Part shown: piece after piece, positions 23,946 through 37,223 of the stretch
How positions within the stretch are numbered: position 1 is the stretch's first letter
How the letters are laid out: every line of letters starts with the position of its first letter
Assembly: GCF_029867415.1 (NCBI RefSeq)
Contig: NC_081182.1
Span: 8,872,646 to 8,936,645 of the forward strand
Direction of reading: 5' to 3'
Length of the DNA: 64,000 bases
Source of the DNA: Vicia villosa
Taxonomy: Eukaryota; Streptophyta; Magnoliopsida; Fabales; Fabaceae
Position numbers and translations under genes: made by a program
Notes under the pieces: model-generated
The model's database searches: none
Seen by the model: only the letters and a program-made list of their open reading frames with translations
What the model was told of the DNA's origin: nothing

Positions 23946-24310
23946 AACACTAACATAACAAATCTTTAGAGCTTAAAGTGATTTTCCAATTGAGTAATCA
24001 CAACCTTCTTGCTACCCATGTTAAGTTTATCTAACACATTCTAATCATAACATTTTTTAGATAGTCATAACAGTATATCACTTTTATTCATATGAATTTT
24101 CATCCCAAGAAAATTATTGGCAAGACCTAAGTCTTTCATGTCTAACTCCTTTTTCAACAAGATTTTCAGTTCATTTACATCATGTAAATAATTTGTAGTG
24201 ATTAACATATTATCATTGTGATATAAAAGGAAAATAAAAGAACTAGCATCAAGGCTCCTAACATAAACACAACAATCATACTCACATCTAATCTAATCTA
24301 ATGTAGTCAA
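23946..24310 (-). pseudogene. Ty1/copia reverse transcriptase fragment
   Basis: Read on the reverse strand, the sequence gives the copia RT blocks CVYVRSLDASSFIFLLY, then the catalytic box (normally YVDD) decayed to YHND, then MKDLGLANNFLGMKI, LSKKCYD and HFKL. Several stops interrupt it. It lies in the leader intron of NPF gene 3 on the opposite strand to the gene. Confidence 0.7.
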
Positions 24311-24687
24311 TCTAAAATACGTAAATCATATTATTTGTTCCACTGCTTTGGAGTCAATTTAAACAATATAAATACATCTTCAACTTGAAAACTAACATTC
24401 CTATCCCATTATCACTGCAACTCTCTGGCTTTTCAATATAAATCTACTTATCTAGATTACGGTGAATAAATTTTGTCACACCAATCAACATTTTACATTA
24501 GATTATAGTAAAAGAAAACTTGAAAATCAATTGTGATAGTTGAATAATCTATGGCTGAAGCAACATGAAAATCAATTGTTCAACTATGACAATAGATTAT
24601 AGTAAAAGAAAACTTGAAAATTTTCTAAGTTCAAACAAGTCTACATGACAAATTCTTAATTTTTTACACGATATATAACAGGAGGAG

Positions 24688-26869
24688 ATGAAATTTAAGG
24701 TAAGCGATGATCGCGTGGATCGACATGGTAGAATTGCTGATAAACAAACAACAGGAGGATGGAAGGCTGCTCCATATATCATAAGTATGAAACACAACAT
24801 TTTGATAGAATCACAATGTAGATATGATGCTTGCAATGTTTGTTGAAGTTAGACTCACTATGTAGACATAATTCTTGCAATGTTTATTGATGTTTTTGTT
24901 TTCAGTGAACGAGGTGATAGAGAGGGTGGCGTTCATGGCAATAGCAGCGAACATGACCCGTTACTTGGTTAGTGAAATGAATCAAACAATACCAGATTCT
25001 GTTACTCATGTCACGGACTGGATTGGAGCTGCTTATGTACTCACTCTCCTTGGAGCCTTTCTAGCAGATGCTTATTTGGGTCGCTTCAAAACCATTATTA
25101 CTTTCTCTTCCATCTATGCCGTGGTAACTAAAATTTACTTACTTATTCTCACTTTTCTTACTTTTCATTGATTTTGTTTGATGATGTTCAACAATGAACT
25201 AAATCATCAAACAATTTTCTATTCAAATTGAGACTTTGTTATTTTGTAAATTAAGAAGATTAAATTATTCCATCGTCAAAATCATATTCACTATTTTGTA
25301 TATTATGTTATAGGGAATGTTTATGCTAACAATTTCAGCCTCCTTCAACACATTTCGTCCACAAAGAAACAAAGAAGCAAGCCAATTCCAAATGTCATTC
25401 TTATTCGCTGCACTTGGCCTCGTTGCTTTCGGTACAGGAGGAATCAAACCTTGTGTATCATCCTTTGGAGCTGATCAATTCGACGAAGGAGATGAAAAAG
25501 AAGTCCAAATGAAATATTCATTCTTCAATTGGTTTTACTTTGCAATCAACATTGGTTCACTTCTTGGAATTACTTTATTGGTTTATATACAAGAGAAAGT
25601 AGGATGGAGTTGGGGTTTTGGAATACCAACAATTACTACAATTTTATCTATCTTTGTTCTAGCTATTGGTATTAATTATTATCGTTTTCAAAAGCCAATG
25701 GGAAGCCCTTTTACTAGGTTTCTTCAGGTTGTTGTAGCTGCATTAATGAATCATCGAAGAGGAGTGGTTGTAGAAAAGGAAACTCATCTCTATGAAGTCG
25801 AGACAACACAATCTGATATTATTGGTGCTCGTAAGCTTCAGAGAACTCCACAATACAAGTTAGTTAATAAGTTACTACTTAAATATGCGGCTTTGGTTCA
25901 TATATTTTCTAAACAACTTAAAGAGCGCAAATTCCTATGTATATATAGATCAGTTACATCAACTATTCTTCTGTGAATTTAAAAAGTGAATTTTTGTGTA
26001 TATATAATATTTGTGAAAAATAATGTTGTAGGTTTTTGGACAAAGCAGCAGTTGTAACTACAAAAGACGAGATTAATGATAGATGGAGTGTATGTACAGT
26101 AACACAAGTTGAAGAACTCAAATCAATCATTAAAATCCTTCCGGTGTGGGCAACTACCATTGCACTTTCAATTTCTTTCGCTCAAATGTCATCTTTTTTT
26201 ATAAGTCAATCCAACATCATGAATCGAAAACTAGGTAACTTCGAAATCCCAACAGGTTCTGTTACCACTTTTAGTGCCATCAATGGCCTCATACTTGTCC
26301 CCATCTACGAGCGATTCTTTATCCCAATTCTCCGAAAACTTACTGGCCACTACCGTGGTATCACATCGTTACAACGGATAGGTGTTGGGCTTTTCCTCGC
26401 GACAATCTCTATGGCTTTAGCTGCAATAGTTGAAAAGACAAGACGCGAACACTACCCGCAACTGCATACCATGAGTGTTTTTTGGTTGTCGCCGCAGTTT
26501 ATCTTAATTGGCGCTTCTGAGGTTTTTACCTATGTGGGACAGTTGGAGTTTTTCTACGATGAGGCAACTGATGGGACAAAGAGTATTAGTAGTGCAATGT
26601 TTTTGTGTGAGATCGGAATCGGAAGCTGGTTGAGTACTGCGTTGGTTAAGATTATTATAGCTACGACTGGAGGACAAGAAAAAGGATGGTTAAGGAATGA
26701 TCTTAATAAAAGCAAATTGGATTTGTTCTATTGGATACTAGCAGTTATCAGTGGTATCAATTTGTTGGCTTATTTGATGGTGTCAATGCATTACAAAGGG
26801 AAAAAACCAGTGATTGTGAGAGATGAGAACATGGTTGAACTCAACAAAGATCAACACATACAACCATGA
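24688..26869 (+). CDS. NRT1/PTR family (NPF) transporter, tandem copy 3
   Basis: Four coding exons: 24688-24784, 24906-25123, 25314-25858 and 26032-26869 (565 residues). The exon lengths (97, 218, 545, 838) are identical to copy 1. Family marks: ExxER in helix 1 (EVIER), GTGGIKPCVSSFGADQFDE, FNWFYFAINIGSLLG, and a central loop ending KLQRTPQYK. The Leu-Pro seen in this loop in copies 1 and 2 is changed here. The C-terminal half matches copy 2 more than copy 1 (for example TTGGQEKGWLRNDLNKSKLD). No lesions. Membrane transporter, substrate undetermined. The long leader intron upstream carries two retroelement fragments and could affect expression. Confidence 0.92.
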
Positions 26870-27205
26870 GTACACCATTCTTCTTGTTAATATTCTATGT
26901 AAAATAATAGTTGGTGTTATTTCTTTAAGCATTCTCAAAAATTTAATTAAAAAAGTGAAAAAATAATAACTTGATGCTTCTTCAAATTACATGAACAATG
27001 TTTTTTGCTACACAAACTTGTCTAACACATATTCTTATGCATCAAACGGATAGATAATCTTGGGGAATTTTGAGAAATCTTATTTGAAATTATTTTCAAA
27101 TATTAATACTTGTCTGACTACTTAGAAGAACTTATGAAACTAAATGAATTATATAGTACACATTACCATTTGTTTTCATAAGTTGTATGAGATTATAGAG
27201 ATAAC
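26870..27205. other. 3' flank of NPF gene 3
   Basis: AT-rich, with no ORF. The first bases (gagtacaccattcttcttgttaatattctatgtaaaat) match the 3' flank of copy 2, so the duplication unit extends past the stop codon. Confidence 0.5.
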
Positions 27206-27216
27206 TAGTTTATACT

Positions 27217-28997
<1,781 letters not shown>

Positions 28998-29009
28998 TAG
29001 TTTATACTT

Positions 29010-30008
29010 GGTAATTGTTTTGTAGTTTTTGAGTTAGTTGATTCTGGATACAAGTTAAATATTTTCTACTAGGGAGAGACAAAAAGGCCGACCCGTCCAC
29101 GACTTGTAAACACCAAACCAAAAACACCTTATTGGGTTGGCACAAATCGGGTCTCATGTTACAAGGGTGATTCATTTGGATTCAAATGTTTTTCATGAGC
29201 GACATCAAATATGATTTCTAGGCCTAGTGAAATCCTTAACTAAGTGTAGCCTAAATAATAATGCCTTAGTGTTTAGCTTTGGGAATTGCTTAAGGACCCG
29301 AAGGATTGTTTCTCCACTCTAGTGAAAATCTTTAACTATCCCGTGCACCCCAATCACATTTATTTTTGAGTCGGGCTTAAGGTTATGTCAAAAAAGTTAC
29401 AGAAATACATCTTCGTGTAACTTACATAGATGCATCTCCATACTCTAATTTAATCAAAAAGATGCTAGAGTATTTTCTCCTTCCTCACTTCTAGAAATAC
29501 TCTCTCAAAACACAAACTCGCAAAACTCTAAAAACCTCTCAACTCTCAAATTCTCTCAACTCACAGTCTCTCAAATTCATTCAACTCACATCAAAGTTTA
29601 TACCATCAATATTCAATCGATCAAAGAGCCCACTCAAGATCAAACTAAACTCATGTTTGGTAAGTTTTTGATTTTTCTATACTTTTGATTTATTTATATA
29701 AACATTTGTAGAATTTGAGCATTAGATTAAGTAATAGGTAGTTTAGTTATGTTATTTAAATGAGCAATGTGTGTGATAGGTAGTTTAAATGATCAATGCA
29801 TTATTATTTTGATGTGGGAATGGATTCCATTTTCGCCATTTTATTCATCTGAGTTGCAGAACATTATGAAAATGCATCTCCAAATTTTTTCAACATTTCG
29901 ATTTCCAGAATTCGGTGATACATTTCCGAATTTTTCTAATTGCATTGTTAGGCTTAATTTCATTCTGTTTCGTCTATATAATGCTTGTGTGGTTTAATTA
30001 TAGGCATT
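29010..30008. other. Non-coding sequence upstream of the PMD pseudogene
   Basis: No intact gene. Near 29400-29460 and 29870-29935 there are decayed relatives of the TTCGGA/TCCGAA palindromes (aatgcatctcc, aattcggtgatacatttccga). A C/A-rich leader-like stretch (about 29480-29640, ctctcaaa repeats) precedes the pseudogene as a possible 5' untranslated region. Confidence 0.4.
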
Positions 30009-30149
30009 ATGATTGATAACCAAGATAGATTGAGGCACAACAGAGTTGTGTAATATACATTGGTTAAGTGGGAAAGATCTCAATCATCGCACGCATCGGT
30101 CGGTTCTAGTTCATTTGATGAAAAAGCGTTAACTTCTAGGGTTTATGCA

Positions 30150-31352
30150 TGTTAGGTGCCAAATTGTGTTTATATTTAGTTTAATTAATGGCACCTTTCG
30201 ACCGTTTTTATCGGGTATTCATACAATTCCCTGAAGTTTTAGATAATTATTTATAGTTTATAATATTAAGCTTTCATTTTATGTTAATATGTGTTTTAGT
30301 TATGATTTTGTAGGTTTTAGCCAATTTTGGGGAAGTTTGGAGCTTGTTTTGAGCATTGCAAGAGAGTGCCTGGCAGAAGTAAGCGCGCGTCGCGCGGAGA
30401 TGTGGGCGCGTCGCGCCCTGGGCAAGATATTTTGGAGCTTCAAAGCAGAGAGTTGCGCGCGTCGCGCGCATGGGCGGTTTAATTTTCTTAAGTGTAATGG
30501 CGCGAAGCGCGCTGGAGGGCGCGACGCGCCCTGGACAGAAAATGGTTTTACTATATAAAGAGTAATTCTGATTTTTGGACACACACACTACATTCTTAAG
30601 AGCTCAAAAACCCTAATCACTGTAGCAAACTAATAGTTGAAGATTGGAAGCTTTGATCGTCGATTAATCGCCTTTGATGCTTGTTGATCTTCATCCTTCA
30701 CTTCTTGAGCAAGCTACCATTCTCATGGATAGCTAAATCTCTTTTGTATCAAGATAAGATGTAATCTTCCTAGCTTTTTGTATGTGTTCTTGTGAATATA
30801 TTATGTATGAACAAGTGATGATCAATATAGATGGTTTAGTTTGTTTATTAAAGCTTTTTCTTTGGTATAAGTGTTTGAGACATCAATATTTGTATCTAGA
30901 TCTAACTTTATCATCTATCAAACTATAAATTGCAGACATGGATTTAGCGTTTGATGTTTACTTAGTATCGGTTTTAAAACGTTATTTGTATTGTTTAAAG
31001 GATGGAGAAATCGTCGGTTAAACAATACGGTAAATCTAACTATATCATTGCGGACACGGATGATATAGGCGTCGATACGTAATTATGTTGATCGTTACCA
31101 TGTTCATATACGTATATTTATAAGGAGACACACAAATTCAGGTCGATGAAATCGAATCTTGATACATTTTCTTTAACTTAGAACTTTCATTAATTTACTC
31201 TTTGCCACTAAAAGAATTGAATGATCTTTTGCAAACCTAAAAATAAAGTAACATTAACTCAAGACAAAATAGGCTATAGAACGGCGGTGATATCGCAATA
31301 ATCCCTGTGGATACGATAATAACGAAAAGTACACCACAATACTCTTTCAACA
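30150..31352 (+). mobile_element. Solo LTR, 1203 bp, exact 5-bp target duplication
   Basis: Starts TGTTAGGTGCC and ends TTTCAACA (TGTT/AACA ends), flanked by atgca on both sides (30145-30149 and 31353-31357). A TATA-like box (actatataaag) is near 30550. The retroelement class (copia or gypsy) is not decided. Orientation is inferred from that box. Confidence 0.85.
30378..30535. repeat. GC-rich GCGCG-TCGCGC words inside the solo LTR
   Basis: Repeated gcgcg(c/a)gtcgcgc-type words (for example gcgcgcgtcgcgcgg, gcgcgtcgcgccctgg, gcgcgacgcgccctgg), in direct and inverted orientation, stand out in a very AT-rich window. ORFs on both strands through it are composition artefacts. Confidence 0.8.
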
Positions 31353-32190
31353 ATGCATCTCCGCCTTCTTCTTTTCTTAGGAGACGTGTGTCACCTACGA
31401 TAGCAATCGAGGCACCCCAGTCATCCTAGGCACCCAAGGGGTTTGGAGGAGGCTCGTCTGACTTCTTGTTGCTGCCACTATACCTGAACCATGCTTTTAT
31501 AAATGCCTGGGACTGAGAGGTAAATTTCAATTGTATTCATCATTTGAAATACATTTGTTATAATATTCCAAGTTTCCGACAATGATATATTTTTCTACAG
31601 GACCATGATGCTTTAAAATGCACCAATCATTCGAAATATTACCAGTTTGTCGCAGCCTATTGAGTTGTGGTTTTAGGATATAATGCAACTATCTGGGTTG
31701 TGAGACTTGTGAAACACTGATTATGTTAGATTAACCATGGCATATTGTCCCCGTTTATAGAAAGATGACACTCGGAGACATCATCTTTTCATCTTCCACG
31801 TGATAAGATGTCCATCACATTGAACGATGTCTCATGCCTGTTGCATCTTCCGTCAGGGGGAGGCTGTTAGACAATTGAAGGATTAACGGAGATGACACGG
31901 TAGAGATGATGATAGACTATATGGGAACTGGCCCAAGGGATGGCTTACAGAAGTTAGAAGCCACTTAAGAGTGTCATGCTAAGCTTTAATTCTTTAAGAG
32001 GTTGTATACACAATAGCTGAATGCGGCTGAGAGGGTGTTGGTGATGATGAGCATGTGGCACATAGAGCTTACACATGAGGGCATATATGTTATACTTGGT
32101 TGGCACGTTGTGAACAAGAGTGCCACTTATGTGGATATGGTTTACCTGAGATGCTTTGCTGACTTGGAACATATCCATGAGTACAACTTG

Positions 32191-33018
32191 TGAAGTCAAG
32201 ACTCTCCATCTATTTTGTTTTTATGAAGACAAAGTAATAATTAAATGATCATGGCAAAAGTATGGAAAAAGCCTCAAGTGCATTTAATCAAATCAAGTAT
32301 TCAAGATTCATCATGTGTAAAAGCTAGTATCAAAGAATGCAAGAATTATATTTTGAAGACTAGCATTGATCTTGATTTATTGAGGTATAAACATGCAATT
32401 CATATTGATAAATTAGTGCTCAATATTTTTCATAATTCACTTGTATGCATAAGTCATTTATGTTAAAGTTCTCAAATTATCATGCATAAATATATTTGAC
32501 TCAAATGCATAAAATGCTTATTTTTATCATGTATTGTAAAATTTATTTCTCATGTTTGAACCATTTTAAATCACTTTCAAATATAATATTTTTCATGTTT
32601 GAACCATGTTAAATCACTTTCAAATATAATCTATTTACTTGGATAAATCAATAAATATTGCATAAGGTTGGTTCAAATATTTAGACAATTCTTTAAATAT
32701 TTTATACATTTTCATCTTTAAAATTCTTAAATTATCATGCATAAAAATGTTTGATTCAAATGCATAAAAAACTTTTTTTTTTTTTTATTTTTAAAATGCT
32801 GTCAGCACTTGTTAAGTCGGGTCTGTTTAACTGACTTAACAAAACCTGATGCTGTTTGAAATTTAAATAATTATTTGAAATTCAAAATTGTTGCGAACTT
32901 TTTAAGTCAGGTATCCGTTGAACCGACTTAAAAAGTCCTGTATGAATTTGAAGAGAAAAAAAACAGCAACTTTTTAACACCTTTTCATGCACTCTTCATG
33001 AAACCTTTTCATTTTAAA
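32191..33018. repeat. Repeat sequence, left copy of the gap-flanking duplication
   Basis: AT-rich and without a credible gene. The last 203 bases (32816-33018) are duplicated almost exactly at 33988-34188, across the assembly gap. Internal words recur (catgcataaatatatttga...; catgtttgaacc-atg-taaatcactttcaaatata, twice), as in LTR or leader sequence. Family unresolved. Confidence 0.5.
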
Positions 33019-33887
33019 CTAGTAGAAGACTCGTGCGTCCGCACGGGTAATTCAAATCTTAAGATGAATAATGTATTACAAACGTAAAAAAAAAGTTTAA
33101 AAATTCAAATAAAGAATGTTAATTTAAGATTCACAAAATATAATATAGATGAAATGAATCTATATATAGTAGCTATATAAAAAATATGGAAATGCAATAA
33201 CCATTCATATCTTAGGTCATTCGATAAGGGTGGGTTGTTGGTGATATACAATTGTTATTATAAAATCACAAATAACTGAAAATATTTAAAACAAAATATT
33301 TGTCGATTCACCAACATGATAAATTTAATATATTTAATAACAATAAATATTTACAAATACGACGAATAACTATAAATATTTACAAATATCATTGATACCT
33401 ATAAATATGTACAAATATTTTGTTGATTAAAATAAAAAAGATATTGTGGTGATAATGACCCGTAAAAATAGTGAGTTCCAGTGGTAAAATTCACAGGAGT
33501 GTTAGTAAAAGTTACATCAAGTCCATTGTCTAAGAATTTGTTACAAAACTTATAAGATTTCAAATCCAAAATTTGTAAAAACTTAAAACTTAAAAATCTA
33601 CCATCTTTTATTGAGTTAAAGGTTAAAAAAATATTGTGGCGGTAATGACCCGTAAAATAATAAATTTAAGTTATAAAATTCACAGAAAATGAGACAAAAA
33701 GGGACATGTGAGATGGAAGAAAAAAAAGGAAATTTTGCAATTTAAATATAAGAATTTTATCTCACATGTAAATTTGAAATAAAGTTATTTAAAACTATTT
33801 ATTTGACATGATATAAAACTATTTAAATACACGTGTAAATTTGAAATAATTGTTATTTAATTGTAAAATGGGACAAAAAGAACATGT
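33019..33887 (-). mobile_element. Helitron end, cut by the assembly gap
   Basis: On the reverse strand the sequence ends with a hairpin cgtgc-ggac-gcacg, then about eight bases, then CTAG, followed by T. This is the 3' terminus of plant Helitrons (hairpin, CTRR, insertion between A and T). The host sequence TTTTAAA|T is seen uninterrupted at 34182-34189 in the second copy. The 5' end lies in or beyond the gap. An internal direct repeat (attgtgg-ggtaatgacccgtaaaa near 33435 and 33635) is present. Confidence 0.8.
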
Positions 33888-33987
33888 NNNNNNNNNNNNN
33901 NNNNNNNNNNNNNNNNNNNNNNNNNNNNNNNNNNNNNNNNNNNNNNNNNNNNNNNNNNNNNNNNNNNNNNNNNNNNNNNNNNNNNNN
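33888..33987. other. Assembly gap of 100 N
   Basis: Exactly 100 N, the usual placeholder for a gap of unknown size between contigs. It is flanked by two copies of the same 200-bp sequence. Confidence 1.
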
Positions 33988-34870
33988 GTCGGGTCTGTTT
34001 AACTGACTTAACAAAACCCGATGCTGTTTGAAATTTAAATAATTATTTGAAATTCAAAATTGTTGCGAACTTTTTAAGTCAGGTATCCGTTGAACCGACT
34101 TAAAAAGTCCTGTACGAATTTGAAGAAAAAAAACAGCAACTTTTTAACACCTTTTCATGCACTCTTCATGAAACCTTTTCATTTTAAATTGACATTTTTT
34201 CATGATATTTTTTCAGGACTTCGCCATGGTTCATAAAGGTGTTATGCTCTTATAAATACATTAAATTTCAAATTACAAATTACCTCTTTCATCTACAATT
34301 AAAACAAATTAAATTTATTTCATCTTTCAAAATTACAAGTGTTTTCATATCAATTTTTAGTGAAATTTTCTACACTTAATTTTCATTGAAAATTATCAAA
34401 AGTTTCATATCATTCATTGAATACTTGTTTACCATTGAGAAAATTGTCTTGCTTGAAAGAGAAGATCAATCCTAGTGATTGATATATGTTTATCAACATT
34501 TCTACTCAAATATATTTTGTTATTATTGACTTGCTATCCAGAATTATTGGAAGCAAGGGTTGTTGATTAGTGAGAGGATTGTTCTCATAATCAAGTTAGT
34601 AAATCCAAGAGGATTGTTCTTGGTGGTTGAAATCTTGTTGTCCAGGATTGTTGGAAACAAGTGAGTCATTAAGGGAGGATTGTTCTCTTAGTGTACTTAG
34701 TGAAAATCCAAGAGGATTATTCTTGGTGTTTGGTTTGTCTTGTGTAAGTCACAAACTATAGTAAAATCTCTTTCATGTTGAAAGGGGACTGGAGTACTCT
34801 CGGACTGTGAGGGGAACCAATATACATCATTGTGTTCTTTACTTTTCCGCATGTATGGATCCCAACGGTC
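33988..34870. repeat. Right copy of the gap-flanking duplication plus LTR-like tail
   Basis: 33988-34188 repeats 32816-33018 with few changes and runs on without the Helitron into ttgacatttttt. Downstream, 34530-34740 carries a repeated phrase (gaggattgttct...agtaaatccaagaggattgttcttggtg) and ends in a block (gggactggagtactctcgga...gtgttctttacttttccgcatg) that looks like an LTR 3' end. The family is not assigned. Confidence 0.5.
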
Positions 34871-35015
34871 CATAATTTCATGATCTCAATTGATGCTTTT
34901 TTTTGTTGAGTTTTCTACTTTAATAATTATAATAATAATAATAATTTTTTTAGTCAATTGCTACACGCATAAAATAATATTTGATGGTGATGTGATATAA
35001 AATCGAAAAAAGACA

Positions 35016-35547
35016 ATTTTTTTGAATAATCAAGTATTGAAAGAAAAAAATACACATATAATCACGTTTCGGAGAAAATTACGCAAATAATCATGTTTCA
35101 GAAAAAGTTATATGCGTCAAATGAGATGGCTCCTCCTCTTAAAAGTATAAGGGAGGCGTCAAATGAGATGACTCCTCCATGCATGACTTTTTGATTTAGC
35201 CAAATGAGATGACGACACCTCATAAAATCATAAGGGAGACGCCAATTGGTTTGGCTCCTACATGCATTCGTGTCATTATTATAGAAGACACGAATGCATG
35301 TAGGAGTCAAACCAATTGGCGTCTCCCTTATAATTTTATGAGGTGTCACAATCTCAGTTGGCTAAGTCAAAAATCATGCATGGAAGAGTCATCCCATTTG
35401 GTGCCTCCCTATACTTTTAAGATGAGCAGTCATCTCATTTGGCGTCTCCTTTATAACTTTTTCGAAAACATGATTATTTGCGTAATTTTTACCGAAACGT
35501 AGTTATTTGTGTATTTTTTTCTATACTTGATTGTTAAAAAAAAAAAT
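35016..35547. repeat. Large foldback, arms about 255 bp
   Basis: Left arm (aatcaagtattgaaagaaaa, gagacgccaattggtttggctcctacatgcattcg) and right arm are inverse complements over most of about 255 bases, with scattered mismatches. The centre is cattattatagaaga near 35276. Each arm contains repeated tgagatg-ctcct words. Ends lie in T/A runs. ORFs through it on either strand come from the inverted repeat. No target duplication could be fixed. Confidence 0.85.
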
Positions 35548-35643
35548 TCCCGAAAAAAGATATATAAAAGAGATAAGAATATACTTATCATTTTATATAT
35601 TGGATGCATAAATGGTACTAATATTTTATTTTAATATATTTTT

Positions 35644-35772
35644 GGCTTAATTGCAACTTTGATTCCCCTATTTAGCATATTTCTTGATTTTGGTCCCCCC
35701 ACTTTAAAAAAAACTACTTTAATCCCTTTTTTAAGTTTTCATGTGAATTTTGGTCCCCCGTCAAATCTTGGT
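35644..35772. repeat. Left terminal inverted repeat of the MULE
   Basis: Pairs with the right TIR at about 53523-53648 as inverted copies (tttaagttttcatgtgaattttgg... in both). It probably holds the promoter for the GRF-type ORF. Confidence 0.85.
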
Positions 35773-36099
35773 GTGTTTTTGTATGAAATGACATTATTTT
35801 TGATGACGTGTCATTACCATGTCATTCAAATATTAATATTTTTTTTAATTTCATAATCATTTTAATATTTATTTTATGCAGATTATATTTTAATTAATAT
35901 TGATATAAAGGCTAACCTTAATTGTTCCCCTATTTAACTTCATTGCAGCGCCTCCTCCGACATCTATTCCCATCGTTTTCTTCTTCTTCTTCTTCTGTCA
36001 AGCCATCCAACGCCTCTCAGCAACCCAGAAATTATTACTTCGTTCGTTTGCTCTTTCACCCAGCACCCTAGCACTTGCAGATTTCGTATTTCCCAAAGC

Positions 36100-36435
36100 A
36101 TGTCTGAAACAAATTTATCATTTGCTTCAACAAATCAGTTTGATGCAAGAAGAAGAGGGAGTTGATGTTGGTGTGGCCTTGAGTCTCCATTGACGATGAA
36201 GAAAAAAGGTTGTAATTACTTTCAATGGTTTGATGAAGACATGAGCAACAAAGCTAAATATTAGATTAGAACTTTGAAGGACAAGAATGACGAGATTGCG
36301 GATTTACTTAGGGACACCAAGAATAGTGAAGATTTTCTTAAGATGAAGATTAAGTTAATGTCTTATTTGTTGGTTTATGTATGTTGTTTTTATATTCTTG
36401 GGTTTGTATTGGTGGCAACACATGTACTCAAATGA
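36100..36435 (+). pseudogene. Degenerate GRF-type zinc-finger protein with C-terminal membrane segment
   Basis: A single frame of 111 codons from ATG to TGA is broken by stops at codon 22 (TGA) and after KAKY (TAG). It shows MSETNLSF, the residual CGLESPLT piece of a GRF zinc finger, KKKGCNYFQWFDED (the end of the GRF motif), a charged coiled-coil-like stretch (LKDKNDEIADLLRDTK) and a terminal hydrophobic segment (LLVYVCCFYILGFVLV). The central part of the zinc finger between SPLT and KKKGC is deleted. It reads away from the left TIR of the MULE, convergent with the transposase. The arrangement recalls MuDR, where mudrA and mudrB are convergent. Role in transposition unknown. Confidence 0.7.
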
Positions 36436-37223
36436 AGTTGTGTTTGTAATTGTTATGTACTAAAAATTGATCTTCTATGTAATTTCTCTTCTATGTACTT
36501 TGCACTATATTTTCAAATGAAGTTTGCAATTGTTATGTACTGTATTTTCTCTTCTGATGTAAGTGATCCCAAATTGTTTCCACCATTGTTGTCTGATATA
36601 AGTTATAGCACTGTTATAGTGCTATAGCATAGTGAAATTTTTTAGCAAAGCGTTTTTATATGCCATCCACAACTTATAGTGATTTATGGGGTTAAAACTA
36701 AAGCTTCATTTATTTGTATGTTGTTTTTGAGGAAATTCATTTCTTTGTATGTTGATTGTATATGGCGTGCCCTAAAATGCAGTTTACTGTAGTAAACCAA
36801 TAAATAATCTACACTATTATGAAAAGTAACAACTTGTAATAGCTTGTAACAATCTACATATTATCCATTCACTCTGCACTATATATTGCCACATCTTGTA
36901 AGTGTAACAACACCATAAATTTTTCCATAATTTTCAATACATGTACATAACCATTGTACATAACAACATAAATAACAGTACCGAATTTTTTGCCATTGTA
37001 ATACATAACATGTAACTTGTAATAACTTGTACATTGTACATAACCATACCAGAAATTTTTCCATTGTAATAATAACATACATAACACTACCAGAATTTTG
37101 ATCATAACTTGACCATAATAGCATCGTAACTAATATAACCATAATTTTGGACATCTCAAAAAACATAATAGCCTAATTACAAAAGAGTTTGGTCATTACA
37201 AAAGAGATAACACTATAGAATAA
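36436..37223. other. MULE interior between the two convergent genes
   Basis: Non-coding. It contains low-complexity tandem words (ttgtacataaccat..., aacttgtaataacttgtaac) around 36830-37150, probably the untranslated convergence zone of the two element genes. Confidence 0.5.

Larger units (their letters stand above)
30009..32190 (+). pseudogene. Plant-mobile-domain (PMD/MAIN-like) pseudogene split by a solo LTR
   Basis: The start frame at 30009 reads MIDNQDRLRHNRVV then a stop. After the solo LTR (30150-31352) the protein-like signal continues: GGGSSDFLLL, then MSITLNDVSCLLHLPSGG near 31810, and ATYVDMVYLRCFADLEHIHEY at about 32122-32187. This is the pattern of the plant mobile domain found in transposon-derived proteins and in MAIN-like host genes. 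Many stops and frame changes are present. The PMD is also the fold of the Ogre ORF1 at 42068, but the two are not close in sequence. It probably derives from a PMD-bearing DNA transposon. Confidence 0.7.

Noticed and set aside
30274..30588. ORFs of about 90-104 residues on both strands
   Set aside because: They come from the GC-rich GCGCG-TCGCGC block, where few stops occur, and have no recognisable domain.
35098..35502. Overlapping ORFs on both strands with similar sequences
   Set aside because: They are the two arms of one foldback read in opposite directions, not two genes.
36869..37166. Reverse-strand ORFs rich in M, V and Y
   Set aside because: They are composition-driven reads through tandem acataac-type words in the MULE's untranslated region.
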